A DNA stretch of 64,000 nucleotides from Bin55 sp965205965 (GTDB taxonomy: Bacteria > Pseudomonadota > Gammaproteobacteria > Pseudomonadales > Azotimanducaceae): positions 248,001 through 312,000 of the forward strand of contig CBDBHT010000008.1 in assembly GCA_965205965.1 (NCBI GenBank). The letters are read 5' to 3'. A program made the translations under genes and the position numbers. The notes below the pieces were generated by a model, which saw only the letters and a list, made by a program, of their open reading frames with translations, was not told the DNA's origin and searched no databases. Shown here one piece after another: positions 1-9,176 of the stretch. Each line of letters opens with the position of its first letter. The first letter of the stretch is position 1.

Positions 1-268
1 ACTACGGTTTAACAGAGTATGTAATACTATTGAATCGAAGCTACAGACAGCTCAAATCCATATATCTGGACATCTCTATCTACTCGAAGCAACCGGAGGT
101 AGATAATCCCTATATCATTAAAAATCATATACTTATATCGAGCATGATTCGTTAAAACAGCAATAAAATAGAAGTTGCCCATCTGCATACAGACAGATGA
201 TGCGGTTCGTGAGACAGCATTTCGTCTGATTTAAGCTGTGCTTCGGCCCATTTTATCACCTCCATGGG
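1..268. other. AT-rich stretch without a recognisable gene
   Basis: No convincing coding frame or RNA gene is visible. The last ten bases (259-268, cctccatggg) are the left copy of the target duplication of the IS4 element that follows, so this stretch is the original left flank of that insertion. Confidence 0.5.
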
Positions 269-1948
269 CAGCAATTCCCCGTATAGTTTCATTTTGGGCT
301 TGATGTCGGTCTTTTCATGTTTCGGTACGGGGAACCGACGTTTTCAGACGGTTTGCATGGCATGTCGTCGTGCGTTGGAACGGGTTCCGGGCATCGATAT
401 GCAGGTCTCTTGACCGTCAGGGCGGCATGGGGCCTCGGGACGACGTCCCGATCCCTTCTTCATCGAGCAGCTGGAGAGGCGGTCGGCCGTCAGGACGTAT
501 CGTAGGCGAGGTACGCGGTGTAGATCCCGAGGGCGTGGCCGTACAGTTCCTGCCAGTTGCGGAAGGCTACCGCACAGAAACTGCTGCGCAGACGTTCCCA
601 CGTTGCGGTTCGGGTATAGCACTTGGCGAAGATTTGCTTCATGACGGGGCAGGCCATTTCCAGCAGCTGGTCGATCAGGAACGCCAGCAGCATCAGCGCA
701 GCGAAAGTATCCGACAGGTGCTGGGTTCCGTGTCCGAAGTTGTGTTCCAGGTACTGGACGTTCTTCAGCGTGTTGAAGGTCTCGTTCTCGATCTTCCAGC
801 GACTGCGAGCCGCGCGAGCCAGTTCGCTGGCGTTATGCGGATTGAGCGGCAGATCGGTGACCCAGGTGAACGCCCGCCGCGCATCCTCGCCGGAGCCACG
901 CCGCTCCGAGCTCTGCAGCACCTGGACCTTCAGGTCGGGGTTCGCAGCATTCAGTTCCACCTCCGGCACCACGCGCAGCTGGCGATCCCGCTCCTGCCCT
1001 TCGGGCGAGGGATCTGCAAACCAGGGCGCATCGGAACGATCCAGCTGAGCCTGCAGATGCGGATGGTCGCCCGCCCGAGCCACCAGCAGAAAGCGCAGTC
1101 CATGCTCCTGCAGCAGCCGGATCTGGGGACCCTGCGAGAACAGCCCATCGGCAATCACGATCAGCTTCATGCGCCGATAAAGCGAAGCCAGGACCGGAAC
1201 TAGCCGGGCCCAGGCACCCCGCTCGCAGTCGTTCTTCGTCGAGCCATCCCCGTTGCAAACCGCTTCTATCGCCATCGGCAGCACCTGCCGCTGATCCGGA
1301 TGCACCATCACCGCACACAACTGCTGATGGGAGTACGTGGTCGAACCGTTGCGGTGCCGGGCCCGCAGACAGCACGGACCGTGAACCCGCTGGGAGGAAA
1401 AGGTGCCGGTACCATCCACGGCTACCAGATAATGACCGCGCCACGCCGACATCCGCTGCAGCACCTTGCCGCGCTGGGCGCGTTGCAGAACCTGTTGAAA
1501 CGCCCGCCGATACCGCACCGGCGAGATCGGATCCAGGCGACGGCGCAGGGTCGTGTCGCAGGGAACCTGCGCCAGACCGTACAGACGATGCAGATTCATC
1601 TCCACCACCGAGTGCCGCTGCCTCGTTAAATCAAACTGCAGCAGCGAAGCGTGCTTCTCCAGAAACACCGCCAGACCCGACATCAGACAGTCGCCGGTGG
1701 AAAACTTCCGCCCGCAAACCTTCTCAACGACCCCCTCAAATACTTCACGAACCACCCGCAGCAATCCGGGCTTGCTCACATCCTTGCGCAACTTCAATGC
1801 ACCCATCCTTGGATACCTCGTTTGTCTGGTAACTCTATATTAACCTATCATCCACCCTCAAACGATAAGCCTACGCTCTTATTATTGCGAAAGCCAATGC
1901 GCAAAGCCCATACCTATAGCGGGGTTGGGGCTATACGGGGAATTGCTG
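269..1948 (-). mobile_element. IS4-family insertion sequence, complete copy A
   Basis: The element starts with cagcaattccccgtatag and ends with its exact reverse complement (18-bp terminal inverted repeats). The flanking bases cctccatggg occur on both sides (259-268 and 1949-1958), a target duplication of 9-10 bp. One transposase gene fills it on the minus strand. The same ends bound a split copy (19723 and 25957) and a 207-bp non-coding derivative (56939-57145). It is inserted just downstream of an ISAs1-family remnant. Confidence 0.9.
490..1806 (-). CDS. IS4-family transposase (DDE)
   Basis: This 438-residue protein would cut and rejoin the ends of the element around it. The DDE residues are visible: an Asp in LVAVDGTGTFSS (about residue 130), an Asp in LIVIADGLFSQG (about 217) and the Glu region RSRWKIENETFNTLK (about 345). 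The frame is open from ATG to stop, unlike the other copy in the window, so this may be an active copy. The gene runs leftward between perfect inverted repeats. Assignment to the IS4 superfamily is firm; the subgroup is not determined. Confidence 0.88.
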   Translation of the reverse strand: MGALKLRKDVSKPGLLRVVREVFEGVVEKVCGRKFSTGDCLMSGLAVFLEKHASLLQFDLTRQRHSVVEMNLHRLYGLAQVPCDTTLRRRLDPISPVRYRRAFQQVLQRAQRGKVLQRMSAWRGHYLVAVDGTGTFSSQRVHGPCCLRARHRNGSTTYSHQQLCAVMVHPDQRQVLPMAIEAVCNGDGSTKNDCERGAWARLVPVLASLYRRMKLIVIADGLFSQGPQIRLLQEHGLRFLLVARAGDHPHLQAQLDRSDAPWFADPSPEGQERDRQLRVVPEVELNAANPDLKVQVLQSSERRGSGEDARRAFTWVTDLPLNPHNASELARAARSRWKIENETFNTLKNVQYLEHNFGHGTQHLSDTFAALMLLAFLIDQLLEMACPVMKQIFAKCYTRTATWERLRSSFCAVAFRNWQELYGHALGIYTAYLAYDTS

Positions 1949-1976
1949 CCTCCATGGGCAGGGCATCGCATTTGGA

Positions 1977-2180
1977 TTATGTGCCGCGCGTGAGCAATTT
2001 GTGCAGGTAGTCATGGTTGCAGGCCGCTTTCAATTGTTTTCGTGGTAACAACATGGTTGTGGGCTCTTTGCGCAACGCATTCAACGCGAGCTTTCGCATC
2101 TATGCAAGATTCGCGGGGCCGTTGTCGTTTCGGTTGCGGCTTTGGTCCTCATGGAAGACCACATCCAACACCCAATGCAC
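1977..2180 (-). pseudogene. ISAs1-family transposase, C-terminal remnant
   Basis: Translated leftward from 2180, the frame reads HWVLDVVFHEDQSRNRNDNG, then LALNALRKEPT and HDYLHKLLTRG before a stop at 1977. This is the typical C-terminus of ISAs1 (H-repeat-associated) transposases. An in-frame TAG interrupts it just before MRKLALNA. The rest of the protein is missing: the fragment stops exactly at the ctag that flanks the IS1380 element starting at 2185, so IS1380 probably inserted into this gene and the other half was later lost. The DNA beyond the stop (cagggcatcgcattt) resembles an ISAs1 terminal repeat. Confidence 0.8.
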
Positions 2181-2406
2181 CTAGCCCGGATTTCTCATAA
2201 CCAAGTCGAAAATGATGTTTTTCACGGGATGCGTGGGGTACGGGGCATGGAATGTCGCGTCGCGAGTTTGAAAAGGCTTCGGAGGGCGGGGATGCGTGTG
2301 TTTTCCCCGCCTTTTTGCGGGCGGGACGGCGAATCGCTGAGCATCCGGGCGCGGGGAGGTCGGCGCGCTCCGCCGCCAGCGTCATGCACCCGGTTGCACC
2401 GGGCTT

Positions 2407-3717
2407 TTACGTTGGTGCCAGGCTGGCCCAGATCAAGCGGAAATCCTTCCAGTACGGGAAGGCGGACCCGAACGCCAGATGGATCCGCCGCGTGGACACC
2501 GTCACGCGCACCGGGATCTGGAACAGGCACTTGCGCAGCGTCGATGGACGGCTCCGGCGCAGCATGGAGGATACCGGAAGGTTCTCGAGCCGGCGCTTCA
2601 TCATGCAATGAAGGGCATGGGCCAGTGCGCTCATCCGGAGCCGGAGTGCGTTGACGTTCCAGAGGCTGCTGGAGCATCGGTCCAGGAACAGATCGTTCTT
2701 CTGTTCCTGGATCCAGTTTTCGGCCTCACCCCGGTCGCAGTACATCTCTTCGTAGACCGTTGGCTCGTCGAGCTGCTGGAGCGAGGTGACGACGAAGCGA
2801 CTGTTGTACCGGGCTTCGCCGACCGTCGCACATGGGTCTTCCGCGCCGGCCTCCGGTCCGCCGTCGGCCTTGCCGACCGGTTCCCCGTCCGCGTTGCCGA
2901 CCGGTTGTCCCGGCAGCCATTCGGCCTTGGCGATCACGCGGCGTTCGCGGCTCCAGCTGTCGCGCGTGCGATAGTCGAAGCTCTGGTAGCCGCGGACCGC
3001 TCGCTGCGCATAGTCCGGATCCCGCTTCAACCGGTCCCGCAGATCGTCCATCAACGGTTGGACCCGGTCTTTCAGCCGATCATTGCGCGGCAGTCCCAGC
3101 ACGTAATCCACGCCCCGCGCCTCGCACCACGTCATCAACTCGTCGCGGCAATAGGCCCCGTCGGCGCGGATCAGGATCGGCACCTGCGGAAATCGCTTCC
3201 GCAGCCGGTCCACGAGCGGCGCGACCGTTTCCACCACGCCCGCCGCCACATCGCTGCTCGACGTGCGCAGTTCCGTCCGCACCGGCCAGCCGTTGCAGAA
3301 CACCAGCCGCGGCAGGTAGCAGTATTCATGGTAGTACCCGTGATAGAACCGGTGCTCCTGCCGGCCGTGCAGTTCCACGTCCGTGGCATCGATATCCAGC
3401 ACCAACCGCTTCGGCATCTGGCCCCGCTCGCCCCACACCAGGTACAGCTCCACGAGCAGCTCGTCGAGCGCATCGAAATCCACGGTGATCTGACGCGCTT
3501 TCGCCGGGTCCCGCCCGTTCGCCGACAGCTCCATCCGGTTCAGCGTGCTTTTGCCGGCCAGCGGCTCGCAGTCCGAACGCGCACACTCCACACGCCCCAT
3601 GGCCGTGGACAGGGCCCGGTCCCGCCGCAGCTCGTCGTGATCGTTCACATCTTCGTAGCCCAGCGCGAGACCCAAGATCCGCTGCCCCAGCAACGCCACT
3701 AGCGGATGCGCCACCTT
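2407..3717 (-). pseudogene. IS1380-family transposase, main part
   Basis: This holds most of a DDE transposase of the IS1380 family. The visible motifs are VLDIDATDVELHG, ILIRADGAYCRDELMTWCEARGVDY and DRGEAENWIQEQKNDLF, placed in the usual order. The N-terminus is cut off near codon APSKVAHP by the IS50-like element; the matching upstream codons lie at 6185-6376, and the TSD ggacggggc marks the break. A low-complexity stretch (about residues 280-300) repeats a GNADGEP-like motif. A partial second copy is at 7361-8183. Confidence 0.85.
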
Positions 3718-3824
3718 GGACGGGGCCTTGCAATTGGACACACATGACGATGTGAATTCATTCCTTCTGTTTCATGAGGAGGTAGATTCGCACGGCGGGT
3801 TTGAGCAGCACGTATCCCTGCCAG

Positions 3825-4040
3825 AGTTTGATGTTTCCGGGCAGGGGGTATCTTTTGGAAGGCTGGAATCCAGCGAGTCTTCCAATATTGATCACGGTTT
3901 GGCGAATGGTTTGGCGTTCGGGATCCGGAGTTTGATGTTTCCGGGCAGGGGGTATCTTTTGGAAGGCTGGAATCCAGCGAGTCTTCCAATATTGATCACG
4001 GTTTGGCGAATGGTTTGGCGTTCGGGATCCGGAGTTTGAT
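3825..4040. repeat. 104-bp tandem repeat at the 3' end of the IS50-like transposase gene
   Basis: A unit beginning agtttgatgtttccggg recurs with a period of exactly 104 bp (starts at 3825, 3929 and 4033), giving two full copies and the start of a third. Because 104 is not a multiple of three, the repeat changes the reading frame at each copy and gives the transposase a novel C-terminal tail. Confidence 0.9.
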
Positions 4041-6123
4041 GTTTCCGGGCGTGGGATCCGAGGTCTTCGAGGAGCAGGTTCAGGGTCTCGATTTCTTCCC
4101 GGGTCAGCACCCGGATTGCGGGGCGGTCCGGTTCTGCCCGTGCGAGTCGATCGAGGTCGAACACCCGCCAGGCGGTGATGGCGTCGAAGGCCAGGCATTT
4201 GCGCAGGTCGTCCGCGTGATCGAGGCGGCGCTCTTCGATGCGGGCACCGCTCTTGAGCACCTTGAAATATTCTTCGATGACCCAGCGTCGGCGATACCGT
4301 TCCAGTGCCTGGACGGCCTCTTGGGCATCCTGGAACGGGCGGGTGGACAGCAGCACCCAGTGCAGGGGAGACGTGTCGGCAGGGGGATGGATTTCCGTGG
4401 CTGAGACGGCGTGCACGGTCTGTGGCGGGCGTTCCTTGCACCGGCGCGGGGGCAAGAGGTCGGCCCGGAGGCTTCGCACCTCCAGTCGGGCGGTGCGGGC
4501 GGCTCGCGCCCGGGCACCGCCCGAGGCCGGAAGATCGAGTTCGAGGATCGAGGACACCGGTTGCGATGCCAGCCGTTCCCACAGGTCTGCCGGAGGATCT
4601 TCGGCCTCCGTCCGTGCCGTGCGCTTGGCACCGCGGGAGGAGCGGAACAGCAGTTCCACGTCCAATCCCGCGGCGCGTTCCAGCATCGAGAACATGTCGG
4701 CTTCCCGGTCGCACACGGCGATCACGCGAGTATCGGGACAGGACTTGGCCAGTTCCGCGGCACAGTCCAGACCCGCCAACCAGCGTGTGCGCTCCGAGGT
4801 CTCCGCTTTCTCCGGCGCCGGCGGCCGGAAGCGGGTATCCATTTCCAGCACGCCCAGCGGTCGCCCCGTCGGCGTGACGGCCAGCGTGAGATGCACGGGC
4901 AGACCCTGCACGCCCTTTCCGCCGCCTCCCAATTCCGCCAGCCCCTCGCTGGTCGCCAGCCCCGAATAGTTCAGCATGGTGGTGTCCTGCACCGCCAGCA
5001 CCACCGGTTCCAGACGGCAGCGATCCACCGTGGACTGGCGATGTGCGTCCAGCACATGCTCCTCCGTGACACGCGAATTCGACAACAAGCGATAGGCTCC
5101 TTTCTGCTGTGCCGGGGCGGCAAACACCTGCGGCAAGGACAAGCCCGGACGATCGGCCCAGGCGCGCCCCATGTCCACCAGCCGCCGCCGCAGGCGCGCA
5201 TCGCCCAGCGTGCGTGCGCCATATTCCCGATCGGCCCAGTCCGCCTGTATCGGCCAATGCCGGGATCCGCTCCACATTGGCAGCCGAGCCCCGGATTCCG
5301 CGCACAACTCTCGTCGCCAATGCCGCGACAGCGGATGCATCCAGACCGCCTTCGGAGACGTCCGGCGCCCGCCCGGAGGACGACCGGAGGTGCGCCCCGC
5401 GCAACGCTGCCAGCCCGCCGCCCGATAGCACGTCCCGGCGCGGGACGGATCCACGTAAGTATACTCCAGAAGCGGTGCCGTTCCACGCGCTCGCCGCCAC
5501 TCCGCCGCGAGCACCTTCGACGCCTTCGCGAGCACATGGGAAGCCAGGTTCGGTACCCGTACCCCGGGAAGAATCAAAAACCGCGACTGCCGAACCACCG
5601 CCTGCAAATGTGCGACCCGCGCGGCTTCCGACCAGCCGATCCAGCGATCCCGACAGGCCTGGTGCCAGCTCGCCGCCGACCATCTCACCCCGCCCAGGCG
5701 ACCCTGGCGGCTCGAGACAATCCAGCAGTTCAGCGCAGCGCCCGGACTGCGATCCCATCCCCGTGGATGATGCGTGTGCAGCAGGCGACGAAACGCCCCC
5801 ACGTCCTTCGCCGCCACACGTCGCACCGAGACCTCGCCCAATGCCTCCAGCGCACAGTCCAACGCCAGGTCCGGATAGTCCGAAGCCGGTGCCCGGACCG
5901 ATGCCACCGGACGCGCCGCCGGCAACGCCACCCCCAGATGCGCCGCCAGTTGCGGCAACGCCTTGCAGGCCGACGCGATGCACCACTCCCCCTGACGATT
6001 CCGCCAGTCTTCACGCTCGCAAATCCCCCGAGCCAGGGACCACCGAGTCGCCGACGGATCCCTCGACTTCTCCTTGAACCAAGCCAGCGAAGCCTCGCCA
6101 AAATGTCTCAGACCCAATTGCAT
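3892..6123 (-). CDS. Tn5/IS50-like transposase with N-terminal DruA-like (DUF4338) domain
   Basis: The protein has two parts. Residues ~1-270 look like DUF4338, the family of the Druantia defence protein DruA: WIGWSEAARVAHLQAVV, RFLILPGVRVPNLASH and YVDPSRAGTCYRAAGWQR. The rest is a Tn5-type transposase with REYGARTLGDARLRRRLVDM, VVLAVQDTTMLNYSG (first Asp), VIAVCDREADMF (second Asp) and RRRWVIEEYFKVLKSG (YREK-type Glu motif). I chose ATG 6123 (MQLGLRHFG) because the longer frame starts inside the terminal repeat. The frame is intact. The last ~45 residues come from the 104-bp tandem repeat, so the true C-terminus is altered. The transposase role is sure; the job of the DUF4338 part is unknown. 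Confidence 0.85.
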   Translation of the reverse strand: MQLGLRHFGEASLAWFKEKSRDPSATRWSLARGICEREDWRNRQGEWCIASACKALPQLAAHLGVALPAARPVASVRAPASDYPDLALDCALEALGEVSVRRVAAKDVGAFRRLLHTHHPRGWDRSPGAALNCWIVSSRQGRLGGVRWSAASWHQACRDRWIGWSEAARVAHLQAVVRQSRFLILPGVRVPNLASHVLAKASKVLAAEWRRARGTAPLLEYTYVDPSRAGTCYRAAGWQRCAGRTSGRPPGGRRTSPKAVWMHPLSRHWRRELCAESGARLPMWSGSRHWPIQADWADREYGARTLGDARLRRRLVDMGRAWADRPGLSLPQVFAAPAQQKGAYRLLSNSRVTEEHVLDAHRQSTVDRCRLEPVVLAVQDTTMLNYSGLATSEGLAELGGGGKGVQGLPVHLTLAVTPTGRPLGVLEMDTRFRPPAPEKAETSERTRWLAGLDCAAELAKSCPDTRVIAVCDREADMFSMLERAAGLDVELLFRSSRGAKRTARTEAEDPPADLWERLASQPVSSILELDLPASGGARARAARTARLEVRSLRADLLPPRRCKERPPQTVHAVSATEIHPPADTSPLHWVLLSTRPFQDAQEAVQALERYRRRWVIEEYFKVLKSGARIEERRLDHADDLRKCLAFDAITAWRVFDLDRLARAEPDRPAIRVLTREEIETLNLLLEDLGSHARKHQTPDPERQTIRQTVINIGRLAGFQPSKRYPLPGNIKLRIPNAKPFAKP

Positions 6124-6184
6124 GCAAATATAGTAAACATCACCCCCTCTCTTGTCAAGTATGTCCAATTGCAAGGGACGGGGC

Positions 6185-6376
6185 CCGGTGGTCCGTGAAA
6201 CATTCCGAGGCGCGCTCGAACAGCTGGACCTACTCGGCCAGCATCATCAGCAGTACCGATCCCCCGTTGGAACTCAGATCGCCTCCACTGCAGTCCACCT
6301 CCATCCGCCCCGGACGGACCCCTTTCGCCATCCGACGCACCAACCGGTCCGCGCCGCGCTTTTGCTTGCTCTTCAT
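6185..6376 (-). pseudogene. IS1380-family transposase, 5' part
   Basis: This is the beginning of the transposase whose body lies at 2407-3717. It starts MKSKQKRGADRLVRRMAKG with a good ribosome binding site (agaggag) just upstream and runs to ERASECFTDHR at the 9-bp duplication of the IS50-like element. Residue for residue it matches the start of the second copy (8183 leftward). Joined across the insertion, the frame would make a full-length transposase. Confidence 0.8.
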
Positions 6377-6389
6377 CCCGTGCCCTCCT

Positions 6390-6936
6390 CTATCCGGCCC
6401 CATCGGCCGCGTTGCGCCCACCCTTCGGCCAGCGTGGCCGCATATCCCGGACGCCCCTTCCAGAACACCCACCGGAACATGCACAGTACGACCACCAGCG
6501 TGTTCAGCACGCGCCGCCGCCGCTGCCAGAGCCGGACCAAAGCATCCTCCGGGGCCAAGACGGCTGCCGGCGACCTGCAGGACCCCAATCGATCCCAACC
6601 CTTCGGCTTGAACCAGCCCAGATGACTACACAGGGTGGACGCCAACTCATGGCGGCTCAGTGCCGAAAACCGTGCCACCGTCTTCTGAAGGTCCACCATC
6701 CAACGGCGGGTCAGCCGCGTGCCACCCAAGGTGGTCGACTTCAAGTTCTCGATTCGGAAATCCATCACGTTGGCACCAGAGACTATCTAACCAAGCGTAG
6801 ATTGCCATAACCCATGCCAAAACGCAAGTGTTTTTTTGAAGAACCCCCAAAAAATCGAATATGTTCCCGTATATCAACCGGTGACACGACATCCTCAAAG
6901 ACCGGGATCCCTTTCCGTTCATCCGCATGCCATCGC
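6390..6936 (-). pseudogene. DUF4338-IS4 transposase, internally deleted remnant
   Basis: Read leftward from 6768: TTLGGTRLTRRWMVDLQKTV, then LSRHELASTLCSHLGWF. This is the usual N-terminal lead of DUF4338-fused IS4 transposases and matches the start at 24652. It then jumps to VLAPEDALVRLWQRRRRVLN, which in the longer copy (21700 region) lies hundreds of residues later, so the DUF4338 core is deleted. The right edge contains cgcatgccatcg, similar to the terminal repeat of the full element ending at 24819. A near-identical remnant is at 8190-8605. Confidence 0.7.
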
Positions 6937-6939
6937 AGC

Positions 6940-7355
6940 CACCGGGGGCGAAACCTCCCGACAGTCGGGGAGCGTTCGGGTCTCGTCAAGACCAGGACCC
7001 AAGGGCGTGCGATAGGGGCGTCCGCCGCATGCTCACCCACATGGCTCATCATCCAGTCGACAACAGCATCTTGCACGGGATGCGCCGCTTTGCACGCCGG
7101 TCGTGGCGGTCCGCAAAACGGGCCCAGGCGCATGCTACACGTCCGCACCGCTTCCGCCAGCATCGCACTCAGCACCGAACGCGCCCCGCTTCCGTCCGAC
7201 CCGAACGCACCCCTTTCGCCATCCAACGCACCCATCCGTCCGAACGCACCCCGCTACCATCCCCTTCCCCCCGGCAAAGTCCAACCAACTTCGTGGTATC
7301 AACAACTTACACGCACATACATCGCACCCAAGCCATCCATTATGAGAAATAAGGG
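6940..7355. other. Degenerate IS1380-like sequence
   Basis: No intact gene is present. Stretches resemble the 5' part of the IS1380 transposase (acccctttcgccatccaac against acccctttcgccatccgac in the coding copies). Around 7040-7090 the text resembles the left end near 2190-2235 (gtcga...cacgggatgcg). It ends in the IS1380 right terminal repeat. It is best read as an old, internally deleted IS1380 derivative. Confidence 0.45.
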
Positions 7356-7360
7356 CTAGC

Positions 7361-8183
7361 ATGTAATCCACGCCCCGCGCCTCGCACCACGTCATCAACT
7401 CGTCGCGGCAGTAGGCCCCGTCGGCGCGGATCAGGATCGGCACCTGCGGAAATCGCTTCCGCAGCCGGTCCACGAGCGGCGCGACCGTCTCCACCACGCC
7501 CGCCGCCACATCGCTGCTTGACGTGCGCAGTTCCGTCCGCACCGGCCAGCCGTTGCAGAACACCAGCCGCGGAAGGTAGCAGTATGCATGGTAGTATCCG
7601 TGATAGAACCGGTGCTCCTGCCGGCCGTGCAGTTCCACGTCCGTGGCATCGATGTCCAGCACCAGCCGCTTCGGCATCTGGCCCCGCTCGCCCCACACCA
7701 GGTACAGCTCCACGAGCAGCTCGTCGAGCGCATCGAAATCCACGGTGATCTGGCGCGCTTTCGCCGGGTCCCGCCCGTTCGCCGACAGCTCCATCCGGTT
7801 CAGCGTGCTTTTGCCGGCCAGCGGCTCGCAGTCCGAACGCGCACACTCCACACGCCCCATGGCCGTGGACAGAGCAGAGCCCGGTCCCGCCGCAGCTCGT
7901 CGTGATCGTTCACATCTTCGTAGCCCAGCGCGAGACCCAAAATCCGCTGCCCCAGCAACGCCACTAGCGGATGCGCCACCTTGGACGGGTCACGGTGGTC
8001 CGTGAAACATACCGAGGCGCGCTCGAACAGCCGGACCTGCTCGGCCAGCATCAGCAGCAGTGCCGAGCCCCCGTTGGAACTCAGCTCGCCTCCACTGCAG
8101 TCCACCTCCATCCGCGCCGGACGGACCCCTTTCGCCATCCGACGCACCAACCGGTCCGCGCCGCGCTTTTGCTTGCTCTTCAT
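7361..8183 (-). pseudogene. IS1380-family transposase, 5' half of duplicated copy
   Basis: The gene starts MKSKQKRGADRLVRRMAKGV at 8183, continues through the uninterrupted join CFTDHRDPSKVAHPLVALLG, loses frame near 7871, and resumes as VLDIDATDVELHG and ILIRADGAYCRDEL until the block ends at 7361. The C-terminal half with the catalytic Glu region is absent, so it cannot make an active enzyme. Confidence 0.8.
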
Positions 8184-8189
8184 CCCGTA

Positions 8190-8605
8190 CCCTCCTCCAT
8201 CCGGCCCCATTGGCCGCGTTGCGCCCACCCTTCGGCCAGCGTGGCCGCATGTCCCGGGTGCCCCTTCCAGAACACCCACCGGAACATGCACAGTACGACC
8301 ACCAGCGTGTTCAGCACGCGCCGCCGCCGCTGCCAGAGCCGGACCAAAGCATCCTCCGGGGCCAAGACGGCTGCCGGCGACCTGCAGGACCCCAATCGAT
8401 CCCGACCCTTCGGCGTGAACCAGCCCAGATGACTACACAGGGTGGACGACAGGGTGGACGCCAACTCATGGCGGCTCAGTGCCGGAAACCGTGCCACCGT
8501 CTTCTGAAGGTCCACCATCCAACGGCGGGTCCGCCGCGTGCCACCCAAGGTGGTCGACTTCACGTTCTCGATTCGGAAATCCATCACGTTGGCACCAGAG
8601 ACCAT
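8190..8605 (-). pseudogene. DUF4338-IS4 transposase remnant, duplicated copy
   Basis: Same internally deleted frame as at 6390-6936: DFRIENVKSTTLGGTRRTRR, HLGWFTPKGRDRLGSC and VLAPEDALVRLWQRRRRV. A short tandem gain (LASTLSSTLCSHLGW against LASTLCSHLGW) separates it from the first copy. Confidence 0.7.
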
Positions 8606-9173
8606 CTAACCCAGCGTAGATTGCCATAACCCATGCCAAAACGCAAGTGTTTTTTGAAGACCCCCCAAAAAAACGAATATGTTCCCGTATATCAACCTGT
8701 TACACGACATCCTTACAGACCGGGATCCCTTTCCGTTCATCCGCATGCCATCGCAGCCACCGGGGGCGAAACCTCCCGACAGTCGGGGAGCGTTCGGGGC
8801 TCGTCAAGGCTAGGACCCAAGGGCGTGCGATAGGGGCGTCCGCCGCATGCTCACCCACATGGCTCATCACCCAGTCGACAACAGCATCTTTCACGGGATG
8901 CGCCGCTTTGCACGCCGGTCGTGGCGGTCCGCAAAACGGGCCCAGGCGCATGCTACACGTCCGCACCGCTTCCGCCAGCATCGCACCCAGCACCGAACGC
9001 GCCCCGCTTCCGGCCGACCCGAACGCACCCCTTTCGCCATCCAACGCACCCATCCGTCCGAACGCACCCCGCTACCATCCCCTTCCCCCCGGCAAAGCCC
9101 AACCAACTTCGTGGTATCAACGACTTACACGCACATACATCGCACCCAAGCCATCCATTATGAGAAATAAGGG
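8606..9173. other. Degenerate IS1380-like sequence, duplicated copy
   Basis: Near-identical repeat of 6785-7355, ending in the IS1380-type right terminal text. No intact gene is seen. Confidence 0.5.
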
Positions 9174-9176
9174 TTA

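Larger units (their letters stand above)
3727..6175 (-). mobile_element. IS50-like (IS4-family) element inserted in IS1380
   Basis: The terminal repeats are cttgcaattggaca and tgtccaattgcaag, exact inverted copies. The 9-bp sequence ggacggggc flanks the element on both sides (3718-3726 and 6176-6184). Removing the element and one duplicate restores the IS1380 sequence as seen in the second IS1380 copy near 7985. The 9-bp duplication is what the IS10/IS50 group of IS4 makes. Its only gene encodes a DUF4338-transposase fusion. Confidence 0.93.
2185..7355 (-). mobile_element. IS1380-family element, interrupted and rearranged
   Basis: The left end reads cccggatttctcataa and the right end, on the other strand, cccttatttctcataa, matching in 14 of 16 bases. 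The bases ctag flank both ends (2181-2184 and 7356-7359), which fits the 4-5 bp duplication of IS1380. Inside are the transposase body (2407-3717), an IS50-like insertion (3727-6175), the transposase 5' end (6185-6376) and a remnant of a DUF4338-type element. A GC-rich hairpin with a T run lies at 2285-2316, beyond the transposase stop. Calling it one element is an inference, because tandem duplication has reworked the right side. Confidence 0.6.
7360..9175. repeat. Tandem second copy of the IS1380 / DUF4338-remnant block
   Basis: Sequence 7361-7990 repeats 3101-3717, and 7995-9173 repeats 6185-7355 (including the right-end text ttatgagaaataaggg) with small differences. The second copy lacks the IS50-like insertion, so the duplication either predates that insertion or arose from an uninterrupted copy. 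A 5-bp gain near 7871 (agagcagagcccgg) frameshifts the transposase, and a small duplication near 8445 adds bases to the DUF4338 remnant. Confidence 0.85.

Noticed and set aside
370..1203. Long plus-strand open frames opposite the IS4 and IS1380 transposases (also 2479-3702 and 4411-6198)
   Set aside because: They are shadows of GC-rich genes on the other strand; their residue content is biased and no family motifs appear.
2285..2316. Rho-independent terminator for a plus-strand gene
   Set aside because: The hairpin and T run are present, but no plus-strand gene precedes it; it is treated as part of the IS1380 end.
3727..6175. A Druantia defence locus, because of the DruA-like domain
   Set aside because: No druB-E genes are present; the domain is fused to a transposase inside a clear IS with terminal repeats and a 9-bp duplication.
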